In this document: one piece after another, positions 15,563 through 23,559 of the stretch
How positions within the stretch are numbered: position 1 is the first letter of the stretch
Layout: each line of letters starts with the position of its first letter
DNA from: Sphingomonas sp. 28-63-12
GTDB lineage: Bacteria > Pseudomonadota > Alphaproteobacteria > Sphingomonadales > Sphingomonadaceae
Direction: 5' to 3'
DNA: 34,769 bases
Assembly: GCA_002281535.1 (NCBI GenBank)
Contig: NCGD01000010.1
Coordinates: forward strand, 91,397 to 126,165
Notes under the pieces: model-generated
What the model saw: only the letters and a program-made list of their open reading frames with translations
Databases searched by the model: none
Told to the model about the DNA's origin: nothing
Program-made: the position numbers and the translations under genes

Positions 15563-16822
15563 ATGAACCAGACGCTTATCGGCCTTTCCGGGATCGCCGT
15601 CATCCTGCTGGCCGCGTTCCTCTTGTCGAACAACAAGCGGCTGATCCGCCCCCGCGTCGTCATCGCCGCCTTCGGGCTGCAGGTCGCGATGGCCACGCTC
15701 GTGCTCTATGTCCCCGCCGGCAAGGAAGTCATCCAGACGATGGCGCTCGGCGTGTCCGCGCTGCTCGGCTATGCCGCCGCCGGCACCCAGCTCATCTTCG
15801 GCAAGCTGGCGACCGATCCCACCTTCGGCTCGGCCTTCGCCTTTTCCGCGCTGCCGGTGATCATCTTCTTCGCGGCATTGGTGGCGGTGCTCTACCATCT
15901 TGGCATCATGCAGTTCGTCATCAAATATATCGGTGGCGGCATCGAATTCATTGTCGGCGTGTCCAAGGTCGAGGCGCTGTGCGCCGCCGCCAACATCTTT
16001 GTCGGCCAAAGCGAAGCGCCGCTGGTGATCGCCCCCTATCTGCCCGCGCTGAAGCCGCCGCAGCTATTCGCGGTAATGTCGGTCGGCATGGCCGGTGTCG
16101 CCGGGACGATCCTTGCCGCTTATGCGGCGCTACTGGGGCCGCAGGCCCTCCCTTATCTCCTTGCCGCCTCGTTCATGTCGGCCCCCGGTGGCTTGCTGAT
16201 GGCCAAGATCATCATGCCCGATGTGCCGCCAACCCCGCCCGCCGACACGGTCGACGGCGAGCCCGTCGAGATTGCCGATCCGGTCGATCCGGTGGTTGAG
16301 GTCGAACGCGCCGAGAACGTCATCATGGCTGCCGCCAATGGCGCGCAAACGGGCGTCCGCATCGCCGTCGCGGTGGCCGCGATGGTGCTGGCCTTTGTCT
16401 CGCTGGTCGCGCTCGCCAACGGCCTGCTCGGCGCGGTCGGTGGCTGGTTCGGCCATCCCGAGCTGACCTTTCAATGGATATTGGGCGTGATCCTGTCGCC
16501 CTTCATGCTGTTGCTCAACATTCCGGCAAGTGAGGCGGCCGCTGCCGGCAGCCTGGTCGGCACCAAGGTGGTGCTCAACGAATTCGTTGCGTTCATCGAT
16601 CTGGGCCAGATGAAGAACCTCTCGGCGCGCACCACGGCGGTTGTTACTTTTGCGCTATGCGGGTTTGCCAATTTCCTGTCGATCGCGATCCAGATCGCCG
16701 CCACCGGCAGCCTGGCGCCCAACCAGCGCCCGATGATCGCCAAGCTCGGCATCCGCGCGCTGGCCGCGGGCACGCTTGCCAATCTGATGAGCGCGGCGCT
16801 GGCGGGGATGCTGATCAGTTAG
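15563..16822 (+). CDS. Concentrative nucleoside transporter (NupC/CNT family)
   Basis: Sodium- or proton-driven nucleoside uptake across the inner membrane. The start at 15563 has AAAGGG eight bases upstream and gives 419 residues with many hydrophobic helices. Family motifs are present: ANIFVGQ149-S-E151-APL in the first half and NIPASEAAAAGSLVGTKVVLNEFVAF in the second, the paired re-entrant/helix regions that form the substrate and ion site of CNT proteins. Between the halves, about residues 218-250, lies an unusual acidic Pro-rich loop (PPTPPADTVDGEPVEIADPVDPVVEV, quoted only in part here by position). Cation specificity cannot be set from sequence alone. Confidence 0.93.
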   Translation: MNQTLIGLSGIAVILLAAFLLSNNKRLIRPRVVIAAFGLQVAMATLVLYVPAGKEVIQTMALGVSALLGYAAAGTQLIFGKLATDPTFGSAFAFSALPVIIFFAALVAVLYHLGIMQFVIKYIGGGIEFIVGVSKVEALCAAANIFVGQSEAPLVIAPYLPALKPPQLFAVMSVGMAGVAGTILAAYAALLGPQALPYLLAASFMSAPGGLLMAKIIMPDVPPTPPADTVDGEPVEIADPVDPVVEVERAENVIMAAANGAQTGVRIAVAVAAMVLAFVSLVALANGLLGAVGGWFGHPELTFQWILGVILSPFMLLLNIPASEAAAAGSLVGTKVVLNEFVAFIDLGQMKNLSARTTAVVTFALCGFANFLSIAIQIAATGSLAPNQRPMIAKLGIRALAAGTLANLMSAALAGMLIS

Positions 16823-16858
16823 CGCCGATAGCTAGACCTTGGGGAGGGGCAGGCACAG

Positions 16859-17515
16859 ATGAGCGGACCGGCAAATTACAACGACCAGCCCATGGCCACC
16901 CGCCATGGGCCCGAACACACGCTGGAACGGCTGATCTTCTTTTCAGACGCGGTATTTGCCATCGCGATCACGCTGCTCGTCATCGAACTCCACGTGCCCG
17001 AACTCGAACCCGGCGCGAGCAATGTGGATTTCATCAACGCGCTGCTCCGCCTGACGCCGAACTTCATCGGCTTCGTCGTCAGCTTCTACGTCATCGGCGC
17101 GTTCTGGGCCGGGCACCACCGCGCCTTTGCCTGCGCTGCGCATTACAGCGACAAGCTGCTCCCGGCGAACATCAACCTGCTGCTGACGATCGCAGCGATG
17201 CCGTTCTTCACGGCTTTTCTCAGCAATTACAGCAATCAGCGCGTACCGGTGGTGCTCTATTGCTGCTGGCTCCTGCTCACGGCGCTGCTCAATATCCGGA
17301 TGGGGCGGCTGGCCACATCGCCGCCCGTGGTTGACCCAACGGTGCCCGTCGCCACCATCGCCATGATCCGCCGGCGCGGCATCGCCACCGCGCTGGGCGC
17401 CGCCACCGCGATCATCGTCGGTCTGTTCTCGCCCTGGCCCATCCTCGCACAGGTCTCGTTGATCGCCATTCCGCTCTGGCGCGTAATGCTCGGCTGGCTG
17501 GCGAGGAGGCGCTAG
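16859..17515 (+). CDS. TMEM175-family (DUF1211) potassium channel-like membrane protein
   Basis: Bacterial TMEM175 proteins form tetrameric potassium-permeable channels with six helices per subunit. The N-terminal signature [17 protein letters not shown] lies at residues 24-40; the FSD sequence and the hydrophobic residues that follow line the pore in known members. Five further hydrophobic segments follow, and the HHRAF segment after helix 3 is common in the family. Length 218 residues is normal. It follows the nucleoside transporter gene by 36 bp with GGGGAGGGG upstream and may be co-transcribed. Its TAG stop shares the four bases CTAG with the stop of the convergent dehydrogenase gene. Confidence 0.9.
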   Translation: MSGPANYNDQPMATRHGPEHTLERLIFFSDAVFAIAITLLVIELHVPELEPGASNVDFINALLRLTPNFIGFVVSFYVIGAFWAGHHRAFACAAHYSDKLLPANINLLLTIAAMPFFTAFLSNYSNQRVPVVLYCCWLLLTALLNIRMGRLATSPPVVDPTVPVATIAMIRRRGIATALGAATAIIVGLFSPWPILAQVSLIAIPLWRVMLGWLARRR

Positions 17516-18381
17516 CGCGTCGGCACCGGTTCGCTGCCCGAATAATCATAAAAGCCGCGCTGCACCTTGCGGCCATACCAGCCGGCTTCGACATATTTGA
17601 CGAGTAGCGGCGCAGGGCGGAATTTCGGATCGCCGGTGCCCTCGAACAGCACCCGCGTGATCTCCAGGCAGGTATCGAGCCCGATGAAATCGGCGAGCGT
17701 CAGCGGCCCCATTGGATGGTTGAGGCCGAGCATGCAGGCGGTATCGATGTCCTGCATCGTCGCCACGCCCTCGCCCAGCGCAAAACACGCCTCGTTGATC
17801 ATCGGCATCAGCACGCGGTTGACGATGAAGCCCGGCGCGTCATTGGCGTGGACGATTGTTTTGCCCAACGATTGCCCGAATGCCTCGACGCTGGCGACCG
17901 TCGCATCGCTGGTGGCAAGACCGCGGATCAGTTCGATCAACCCCATCACCGGCACGGGATTGAAGAAATGCACGCCCATGAAACGCGCCGGATCGGGCGA
18001 AGCCTGGGCAAGGCGCGTGATCGGGATCGACGAGGTGTTGGACGCCAGGATCGCCTCGGCGCCCAGCACCTTGCCGACCGTGCCGAAAATCGCGCGCTTG
18101 ATTTCCTCGCGCTCGGTCGCGGCCTCGATCACTAGCCCGCACGGCCCCATCGTCTCGACGCCAGCGACCGGCTCGATCAGCGCCAGCGCCGCATCGCGCG
18201 CTTCAGCCGCAATCTTTTCCTTGGTCACCAGCCGGTCGAGCGCCTTGGCGATGCCTGCCTTGCCCGCTTCGGCGCGGGCCAGATCAACGTCGGACAGCAG
18301 CACATGATAGCCCGCCTGTGCCGATACCTGCGCGATCCCCGCGCCCATCTGCCCTGCCCCGATTACGCCGATCGTCTTCAT
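17512..18381 (-). CDS. 3-hydroxybutyryl-CoA dehydrogenase
   Basis: Cytosolic NAD(P)-dependent oxidation/reduction between acetoacetyl-CoA and 3-hydroxybutyryl-CoA. The 289-residue protein begins at the dinucleotide-binding [13 protein letters not shown], with [10 protein letters not shown] and the catalytic-His region [11 protein letters not shown] in the middle, then [18 protein letters not shown] and [18 protein letters not shown] in the C-terminal helical domain, all diagnostic of the HBDH/HAD family. It is the stand-alone short form, not fused to an enoyl-CoA hydratase. The start at 18381 follows GGGGAAA; the longer reading to 18468 adds only low-complexity basic sequence. No other fatty-acid or PHB genes flank it. 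Confidence 0.95.
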   Translation of the reverse strand: MKTIGVIGAGQMGAGIAQVSAQAGYHVLLSDVDLARAEAGKAGIAKALDRLVTKEKIAAEARDAALALIEPVAGVETMGPCGLVIEAATEREEIKRAIFGTVGKVLGAEAILASNTSSIPITRLAQASPDPARFMGVHFFNPVPVMGLIELIRGLATSDATVASVEAFGQSLGKTIVHANDAPGFIVNRVLMPMINEACFALGEGVATMQDIDTACMLGLNHPMGPLTLADFIGLDTCLEITRVLFEGTGDPKFRPAPLLVKYVEAGWYGRKVQRGFYDYSGSEPVPTR

Positions 18382-18507
18382 GGTTTTCCCCGTCGTCCGT
18401 TCGCGCGCTGCTTGCCCCCGCCGCGCCCGGACAGCAACCCCCAACGAACATCGCTTGCCCGCTGACATGCCTCGGCTTTATGCTTGGGTTGCATAGAGGA
18501 GAGCGAC

Positions 18508-18903
18508 ATGAGCAGCGACTTGGCCACCAGCGATGCCAGCGCGCAAATCGACGCCAAGCTCGCAAAATTGGGCGACTGGCGCGGCGAGATGCTGGCCCGG
18601 CTCCGCGACATCATCCGGCGCGCCGCCCCCGCTATTGTCGAGGAGGTCAAATGGCGCAAACCCAGCAATCCTGACGGCGTCCCCGTCTGGTCGCGCAACG
18701 GCATCATCTGCACCGGTGAAATCTATAAGGACAAGGTCAAGCTCACCTTCGCCAGGGGCGCAGCGATCGATGACCCGTCGGGGCTGTTCAATTCAAGTCT
18801 TGATGGCAATACGCGCCGCGCCATCGACCTGCGCCAAGGCGATGTCATTGACGACGCGGCACTGACCGCGCTGGTGCGGGCAGCCGCCGACCTTAACGGC
18901 TGA
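18508..18903 (+). CDS. DUF1801 domain protein
   Basis: A 131-residue cytosolic protein with the DUF1801 fold: helices RGEMLARLRDIIRRAAP, then IVEEVKWRKPSNPDGVPVWSRNGIICTGEIYKDKVKLTF, where K-W-x-x-P and the final KVKLTF strand are typical. The family resembles YdhG/YdeI-type proteins and is thought to bind a small ligand; no enzymatic activity is known. GAGGAGAG upstream supports the ATG at 18508 instead of the longer reading from 18484. It is divergent from the dehydrogenase gene and convergent with egtD, ending 10 bp from it. Confidence 0.85.
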   Translation: MSSDLATSDASAQIDAKLAKLGDWRGEMLARLRDIIRRAAPAIVEEVKWRKPSNPDGVPVWSRNGIICTGEIYKDKVKLTFARGAAIDDPSGLFNSSLDGNTRRAIDLRQGDVIDDAALTALVRAAADLNG

Positions 18904-18913
18904 AAGGCTGCGG

Positions 18914-19891
18914 TTAAGGCGCCGTCCGCGGCGCCTGCGCTTCCGCCAAAATCAGCGCGAAGCGGTCGTCCGCATCGGTCCACTCCGCAATCGGCGTCCA
19001 GCCGCCGGCCCGCAGCAGGATGCGCGCATCGCGGTCGCCATATTTGTGGCTGTTCTCGGTATGGATAGTCTCGCCTGCTCCCATTGCAAAGGGCCGCTTC
19101 TCGATCGTGAAGGACACATCCTCGGTCGCCTCCAGATGCATCTCGATCCGTGCGCGCATGTCGTTCCAGATCGCGCGGTGGCGAAACGCCTCCACGGGAA
19201 TCGTCCCGTCGAGTTCGCGATTGATGCGTTCGAGCAGGTTCAGGTTGAACGCCGCCGTCACCCCTTGCGCATCGTCATAGGCGGGGACGAGCACATCCTC
19301 GCCCTTCAACCGGTCCATGCCGATCAGCAGCATCGCGCCGGTGCCGAGCCACAGCCGCATCGCGCGCAGCAGATCGACCGCCGAGGACGGGATCATGTTG
19401 CCGATCGTCGACCCGGGAAAGAATCCAAGCTTGGGCAGATCGGCAACCGCCACCGGCAGCGCGATCGGGTGCATGAAATCGGCCTCGATCGGGTGGACCG
19501 GCAGCCCGGGAAAGGCCTGCGACAGCTGCGCCGAGGATTCCCGCAGGAAATCGCCGGAAATATCGATCGGTACATAGGCGGCCGGCGCAATCGCCCGCAG
19601 CAATAGCGGCGTCTTGGCCGACGAGCCCGAGCCGAACTCGACCACCGCATGGCCGGCGCCGACGCGGTCGGCGATCGCCGGACCATTGTCACGCAGGATG
19701 CTCGCTTCGACCCGGGTGGGGTAATATTCGGGCAGATCGGTGATCGCCTCGAACAATTCCGATCCGCGCCGATCATAAAACCAGCGCGCCGGAATGGCGC
19801 GGGGACGGCTGGCGAAGCCGTTCAACACATCGGCGCGGAAGCCGGGATCGGCCAGGCTGACCTCGCCATCTTCGATTTCGGGCTTGAGCAC
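18914..19891 (-). CDS. egtD: L-histidine N(alpha)-methyltransferase EgtD (ergothioneine biosynthesis)
   Basis: Trimethylates histidine to hercynine with three SAM. The GTG at 19891 lies two bases after the egtB stop with AAGGA nine bases before it, giving 325 residues, the normal EgtD length; the longer frame to 20017 only runs back into egtB. Motifs: RWFYDRRGSELFEAITDLPEYYPTR near residue 40, which includes the histidine-binding Tyr region, then the SAM-binding EFGSGSSAKT near 83, PIDISGDFL, FFPGSTIGN near 155, and the C-terminal IHTENSHKY. All match EgtD. It forms a translationally adjacent pair with egtB. Genes for EgtA or EgtC are not in this window. Confidence 0.95.
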   Translation of the reverse strand: MLKPEIEDGEVSLADPGFRADVLNGFASRPRAIPARWFYDRRGSELFEAITDLPEYYPTRVEASILRDNGPAIADRVGAGHAVVEFGSGSSAKTPLLLRAIAPAAYVPIDISGDFLRESSAQLSQAFPGLPVHPIEADFMHPIALPVAVADLPKLGFFPGSTIGNMIPSSAVDLLRAMRLWLGTGAMLLIGMDRLKGEDVLVPAYDDAQGVTAAFNLNLLERINRELDGTIPVEAFRHRAIWNDMRARIEMHLEATEDVSFTIEKRPFAMGAGETIHTENSHKYGDRDARILLRAGGWTPIAEWTDADDRFALILAEAQAPRTAP

Positions 19892-19893
19892 GC

Positions 19894-21153
19894 TTACAAA
19901 TCCTTGGCGAGGCGCACGCCGGTGAACTGCCAGCGCTGGTGCGGATAAAAGAAATTGCGGTAGGCGGCGCGCAAATGCCCGCGCGGGGTGGCGCAGGAGC
20001 CGCCACGCAGCACACACTGGCCGCTCATGAACTTGCCATTATATTCGCCAACGGCTCCCTCGGCCGCGCGAAACCCCGGATAGGGGCGGAAAGCGCTGCC
20101 GGTCCATTCCCAGACATCGCCGAACCAGGCCGGGCCGGCGGTCGATGGCCTCGGCTCGACCGGTCCTGCCCGATCGAGCTGATTGCCGCTTTCAGGATCT
20201 TGCGCTTGTGCTGCCGCCTCCCATTCGGCCTCAGTCGGCAGCCGCGCCCCGGCCCAACTGGCATAGGCATCGGCCTCGTAAAAGCTGACATGGGTGACGG
20301 GCGCCGCCGGATCGATCGCGCGTCGGCCATCGAGCCCAAAGCGCGTCCAGCCGCCATCCCGTTCTGCCCAATAAAGTGGTGCGGTGATGCGCTGCGCCTT
20401 CACCCACGCCCAGCCGTCGGACAGCCAGTGGCGCGGATCGCGATAACCGCCCTCGGCAATGAAGGCGGCCCATTCGCCATTGGTGACGGTCCGGTCGGCC
20501 AGCGCATGGGGCGTGAGCAAAGTCTGGTGCCGCGGCCCCTCTGCATCAAAGGCAAAGCCCTCGCCGTTATGGCCGATGTCGACGATCCCGCCGGCATGGC
20601 AGATCCAGCCGATCGGCCCCGGCATTTCGACCGGCACCTTGCGCGGCGCGGGCCAAATCGCAGGTTCGGTCGGGTTCTGCGCAAACAGGTGCAGAATGTC
20701 GGTGATCAGCAACTCCTGGTGCTGTTCCTCATGATGGCAGCCGAGCGCCACCAGCTCGAGGGCGGCGGCCGGCAGCGCGGGCAGCGCCGCGAGCAGCGCG
20801 GCATCAACGGCAGCCCGATAGGCAAGCACTTCGGCCAGGCTGGGCCGGGTGATCAGCCCGCGTCGCCCGCGCGCTTGGCGTTCGCCCTCGGCCTCGTAAT
20901 AGCTGTTGAACAGGAAGGGGTAGCGCGCATCGTGTAGCTGATAGCCGCCGACATAATCGCGCAGGATGAAGGTTTCGACGAACCAGGTCGTATGGGCAAG
21001 GTGCCATTTGGCTGGCGACGCATCGTCCATCGATTGCACGCTGGCATCGGCATCAGACAGCGGCGCGACCAGCGCAACGCTCAACGCCCGCACATCGGCG
21101 TACCGCGTCGACAGCAGTGCCGGATCGGCAACCGGACTGGGCTTGGTCTGCAT
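19894..21153 (-). CDS. egtB: Ergothioneine biosynthesis sulfoxide synthase EgtB
   Basis: Iron(II)- and oxygen-dependent enzyme that joins a thiol donor to hercynine as a sulfoxide. The N-terminal DinB-like domain holds W50-H51-L-A-H54-T and H140-H141-E-E-Q-H145-Q-E, which together supply a three-histidine iron site. The C-terminal half is the formylglycine-generating-enzyme-like (FGE-sulfatase) domain: VTNGEW, PVTHVSFYEADAYASWAGARLPTEAEWE, WFGDVWEWTGSAFRPYPGF, VLRGGSCATPRGHLRAAYRNFF and the final RWQFTGVRLA. The 419 residues are complete. Whether cysteine or gamma-glutamylcysteine is the donor cannot be told from sequence here; absence of EgtA/EgtC nearby is only weak evidence. It starts 22 bp after the adenosyltransferase gene. 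Confidence 0.95.
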   Translation of the reverse strand: MQTKPSPVADPALLSTRYADVRALSVALVAPLSDADASVQSMDDASPAKWHLAHTTWFVETFILRDYVGGYQLHDARYPFLFNSYYEAEGERQARGRRGLITRPSLAEVLAYRAAVDAALLAALPALPAAALELVALGCHHEEQHQELLITDILHLFAQNPTEPAIWPAPRKVPVEMPGPIGWICHAGGIVDIGHNGEGFAFDAEGPRHQTLLTPHALADRTVTNGEWAAFIAEGGYRDPRHWLSDGWAWVKAQRITAPLYWAERDGGWTRFGLDGRRAIDPAAPVTHVSFYEADAYASWAGARLPTEAEWEAAAQAQDPESGNQLDRAGPVEPRPSTAGPAWFGDVWEWTGSAFRPYPGFRAAEGAVGEYNGKFMSGQCVLRGGSCATPRGHLRAAYRNFFYPHQRWQFTGVRLAKDL

Positions 21154-21175
21154 TATCGTCCCCTCGATCAGGCCG

Positions 21176-21745
21176 CTAGCGCGACGCCCCGGGCACCCAT
21201 AATATGTCGCCTTGCGCGGTGATGTTCACCAAACGCGCGCAGACGAACAGAAAATCGGACAAGCGGTTGAGGTACGAGACCGCTTGTGGATTGATCGGCA
21301 CGCTGGCCGCCGCCGCCACCGCCGCCCGTTCGGCACGGCGGACAATCGCGCGGGCGAGGTGTAACGATGCCGCGCCCGAAGTGCCGCCGGGCAGAATAAA
21401 GCTGGTCAGCGGCGGCAGATCGATATTCATCGCATCGATCTCGGCCTCGATGCGGGCAACCTGATGCGGGATGATCCGCAAGACCATTTCCGAGGGTGCG
21501 AAATCTTCACCCGGCGTGGCCAGGTCGGCACCCAGATCGAACAGATCATTCTGGATTCGCGTCAGCGCCGCTGCCACGGGCCCTGCCCCCAGCGCAGCGA
21601 TGGCAACGCCGATCGCGCTATTGGCTTCATCGACATCGCCGATCGCGGCCAGTCGCAAATCGGTCTTGGCGACGCGCGAGCCATCGACCAGGCCAGTCGT
21701 GCCATCGTCACCGGTGCGGGTATAGATTCGGTTAAGTTTTACCAC
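21176..21745 (-). CDS. PduO-type corrinoid adenosyltransferase (cob(I)yrinic acid a,c-diamide adenosyltransferase)
   Basis: Transfers adenosyl from ATP to cob(I)alamin or its precursor, giving coenzyme B12. The N-terminal YTRTGDDGTTGLVDGSRVAKTDLRLAAIGDVDEANSAIG carries the ATP-binding T-x-x-G-D-x-G-x-T loop and the DE-x-N segment, and FILPGGTSGAASLHLARAIVRRAER near residue 120 is the second signature with the R-x-x-x-R helix. The 189 residues are the usual size of the trimeric PduO type. The start is a GTG at 21745. It is the middle gene of a probable operon with gluQ upstream and egtB downstream. No other cobalamin genes are present, so it may serve salvage. Confidence 0.93.
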   Translation of the reverse strand: MVKLNRIYTRTGDDGTTGLVDGSRVAKTDLRLAAIGDVDEANSAIGVAIAALGAGPVAAALTRIQNDLFDLGADLATPGEDFAPSEMVLRIIPHQVARIEAEIDAMNIDLPPLTSFILPGGTSGAASLHLARAIVRRAERAAVAAAASVPINPQAVSYLNRLSDFLFVCARLVNITAQGDILWVPGASR

Positions 21746-21764
21746 GGGCGCTGGCCCGACATCG

Positions 21765-21992
21765 TCAGGTGCGGCCGGTGACGAACAGGATGGCCACCAC
21801 GATCAAAATTGCCAGCGCCTGAAAGAAAATGCGCTGCTGCATCATCTTGTTTGACCGGGCGCTCGCCACGCTCGGGCCGGTGCCTTTCAGATCGGCCTCC
21901 GTTGCCTGCAAAAAGCTGATGATGCCGCGAACCAGCGCGACCAGCGTCGCGATCATTGCGGCGACGAGCAAAATGGCGAGGAAAACTGTCAT
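21765..21992 (-). CDS. Twin-transmembrane protein, HIG1-like
   Basis: A 75-residue protein with two hydrophobic helices (about residues 3-26 and 53-73) joined by a polar loop ending in SNKMMQQRIFFQALAIL. The loop-plus-helix motif S-N-K-x-M-x-x-R-x-x-x-Q-A resembles the HIG1 domain, whose mitochondrial members associate with cytochrome oxidase and respiratory supercomplexes. Alphaproteobacteria carry many such short copies. A respiratory role is inference. It lies nine bases after gluQ and 19 bases before the adenosyltransferase gene, so it is almost certainly co-transcribed with both. Confidence 0.8.
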   Translation of the reverse strand: MTVFLAILLVAAMIATLVALVRGIISFLQATEADLKGTGPSVASARSNKMMQQRIFFQALAILIVVAILFVTGRT

Positions 21993-22001
21993 GGGCGCTA
22001 T

Positions 22002-22871
22002 TTAGGGAGTCATCGCGGCAATGCCAATGGGCAGCTGGCCGCGACGCAGCATTTGGGCCAATTCGGCACCCTCTACGCCCTGTGCGCGCAACGATGCGAG
22101 CGTCGGCGCACCGTCGCGCTTGGCCAGGCGCCTCCCCTCGGCATCCAGCAGCAGTGCATGGTGATGATAGACCGGTGTCGGCAGCCCCAGCAGCGCCTGG
22201 AGCAGCCGATGAACATGCGTCGCGGCGAACAGATCGGCGCCGCGCACGACATGCGTCACCCCTTGCGCTGCATCGTCGATCGTGACGGCGAGGTGATAGC
22301 TCGCCGGCGCATCCTTGCGCGCGAGCACGACATCGCCATGCGCCAGCGGATCGGCAATCATCCGGCCGGCGCGCGCATCGACCCAGTCAAGCGGCCCGGC
22401 CAGCGCGGCTGCGCGCGCCATGTCGATCCGCCAGGCATGCAGTTCAGCGCCGATCCGGGCATTCCGTTCGACCCTTGGCAGATCCCGGCAAACCCCCGGA
22501 TAGATCATCCCGTCCGGCCCGGCATGCGGCGCGCTCAGCCGCGCGGCAATATCGGCGCGCGTACAGAAACAGGGATAGAGCAGGCCACGGTCCTGCAGCT
22601 GCTCCAGCGCCGCCTGATAGACAGGCGCACGGTCGGACTGGCGCAGGACCGGCCCGTCCCAGCTGAGCCCAAGCCAGGCCAGATCCGCGATGATCCCGGC
22701 GATATGCTCAGGCCGGCAGCGGGCTCCGTCGATGTCCTCGATCCGCAACAGAAAGCGTCCCCCGCCGGCGCGCGCGCGATCATGCGCCTGGATCGCCGAC
22801 CAGGCATGGCCAAGATGCAGCGGCCCCGTCGGGCTGGGGGCAAACCGGGTGACCATCATCTGATCGGGCAT
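22002..22871 (-). CDS. gluQ: Glutamyl-Q tRNA(Asp) synthetase
   Basis: Attaches glutamate to the queuosine base in the anticodon of tRNA-Asp. It is a 289-residue protein, roughly the catalytic half of glutamyl-tRNA synthetase with the anticodon-binding domain missing. RFAPSPTGPLHLGHAWSA contains the HIGH-like motif, FLLRIEDID follows, and RRLAKRDGAP replaces KMSKS. The zinc-binding C-F-C near residue 101, Tyr near 123 and Cys near 127 (MIYPGVC) are present as in E. coli YadB. The first ATG (22871) is used; ATGs at 22859 and 22856 are possible. It leads the five-gene operon running to egtD. Confidence 0.94.
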   Translation of the reverse strand: MPDQMMVTRFAPSPTGPLHLGHAWSAIQAHDRARAGGGRFLLRIEDIDGARCRPEHIAGIIADLAWLGLSWDGPVLRQSDRAPVYQAALEQLQDRGLLYPCFCTRADIAARLSAPHAGPDGMIYPGVCRDLPRVERNARIGAELHAWRIDMARAAALAGPLDWVDARAGRMIADPLAHGDVVLARKDAPASYHLAVTIDDAAQGVTHVVRGADLFAATHVHRLLQALLGLPTPVYHHHALLLDAEGRRLAKRDGAPTLASLRAQGVEGAELAQMLRRGQLPIGIAAMTP

Positions 22872-22879
22872 CTGCGCCG

Positions 22880-22892
22880 GCCTGTTTCAGGC
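22880..22892. repeat. Small inverted repeat just upstream of gluQ
   Basis: GCCTG (22880-22884), TTT, CAGGC (22888-22892) form a perfect 5-bp stem with a 3-base loop, nine bases before the gluQ start. It could be a leader hairpin near the ribosome site; significance is low because such short stems arise by chance. Confidence 0.25.
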
Positions 22893-22974
22893 TCTTGACC
22901 GCGAGTCGCGCGTTCTGTCATCATGCCGTCATCCTAGTCGGCGAAAGGCGGCGGGGAGAAGTCTGGGAGGTGAC

Positions 22975-23559
22975 ATGTATCATCCCGATCTTATCCGGCA
23001 TCCGGATATGGTCCGTCATCCGGACGGGTGCCCCGCGCTTGTCCTCAACGCCGATTATACCCCGCTCAGCTATTACCCGCTGAGTGTCTGGCCCTGGCAG
23101 ACGGCGGTCAAGGCGGTGTTTCTCGACCGCGTCGACATCGTCGCTAATTATGAACGCGAGGTCCGAAGTCCCACCGCGAGGCTGAAGCTCCCTTCGGTCA
23201 TCGCACTCAAGCAATTCGTCAGACCCTCTCAATTCCCTGCCTTTACCCGCTTCAATCTGTTCCTTCGCGACAAATTCACCTGCCAATATTGCGGTTCGGG
23301 TCGCGACCTCACCTTTGATCACGTTGTCCCCCGCGCCCAGAAAGGGCGCACCACCTGGGAAAATGTCGTCACCGCCTGTGCGCCCTGCAACCTGAAAAAG
23401 GGCGGGCGCACCCCCAAGCAAGCGCATATGCCGCTCCACATCCAGCCGATCCGCCCGACGAGCTGGCACCTGCAGGAACATGGCCGCCGCTTTCCGCCCA
23501 ATTATCTGCATGAAACCTGGCACGACTGGCTCTATTGGGATGTCGAGCTGGAGGCGTGA
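22975..23559 (+). CDS. HNH endonuclease domain protein
   Basis: The 194-residue protein is well conserved in alphaproteobacteria and its biological role is unknown. The HNH module is intact: zinc ligands C103-x2-C106 (CQYCG) and C135-x2-C138 (CAPCN), the catalytic D115-H116 in TFDHVVPR, a central Asn in TTWENVV, and Asn139. The region before it, PALVLNADYTPLSYYPLSVWPWQTAVKAVFL, is typical of this subgroup. The first 16 residues contain three HPD units (HPDLIR, HPDMVR, HPDG) encoded by nearly repeated DNA. GGGAGG six bases upstream supports the ATG. Its last 28 bases overlap the convergent LysR gene. Ubiquity argues for housekeeping, not mobile-element function. Confidence 0.9.
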   Translation: MYHPDLIRHPDMVRHPDGCPALVLNADYTPLSYYPLSVWPWQTAVKAVFLDRVDIVANYEREVRSPTARLKLPSVIALKQFVRPSQFPAFTRFNLFLRDKFTCQYCGSGRDLTFDHVVPRAQKGRTTWENVVTACAPCNLKKGGRTPKQAHMPLHIQPIRPTSWHLQEHGRRFPPNYLHETWHDWLYWDVELEA

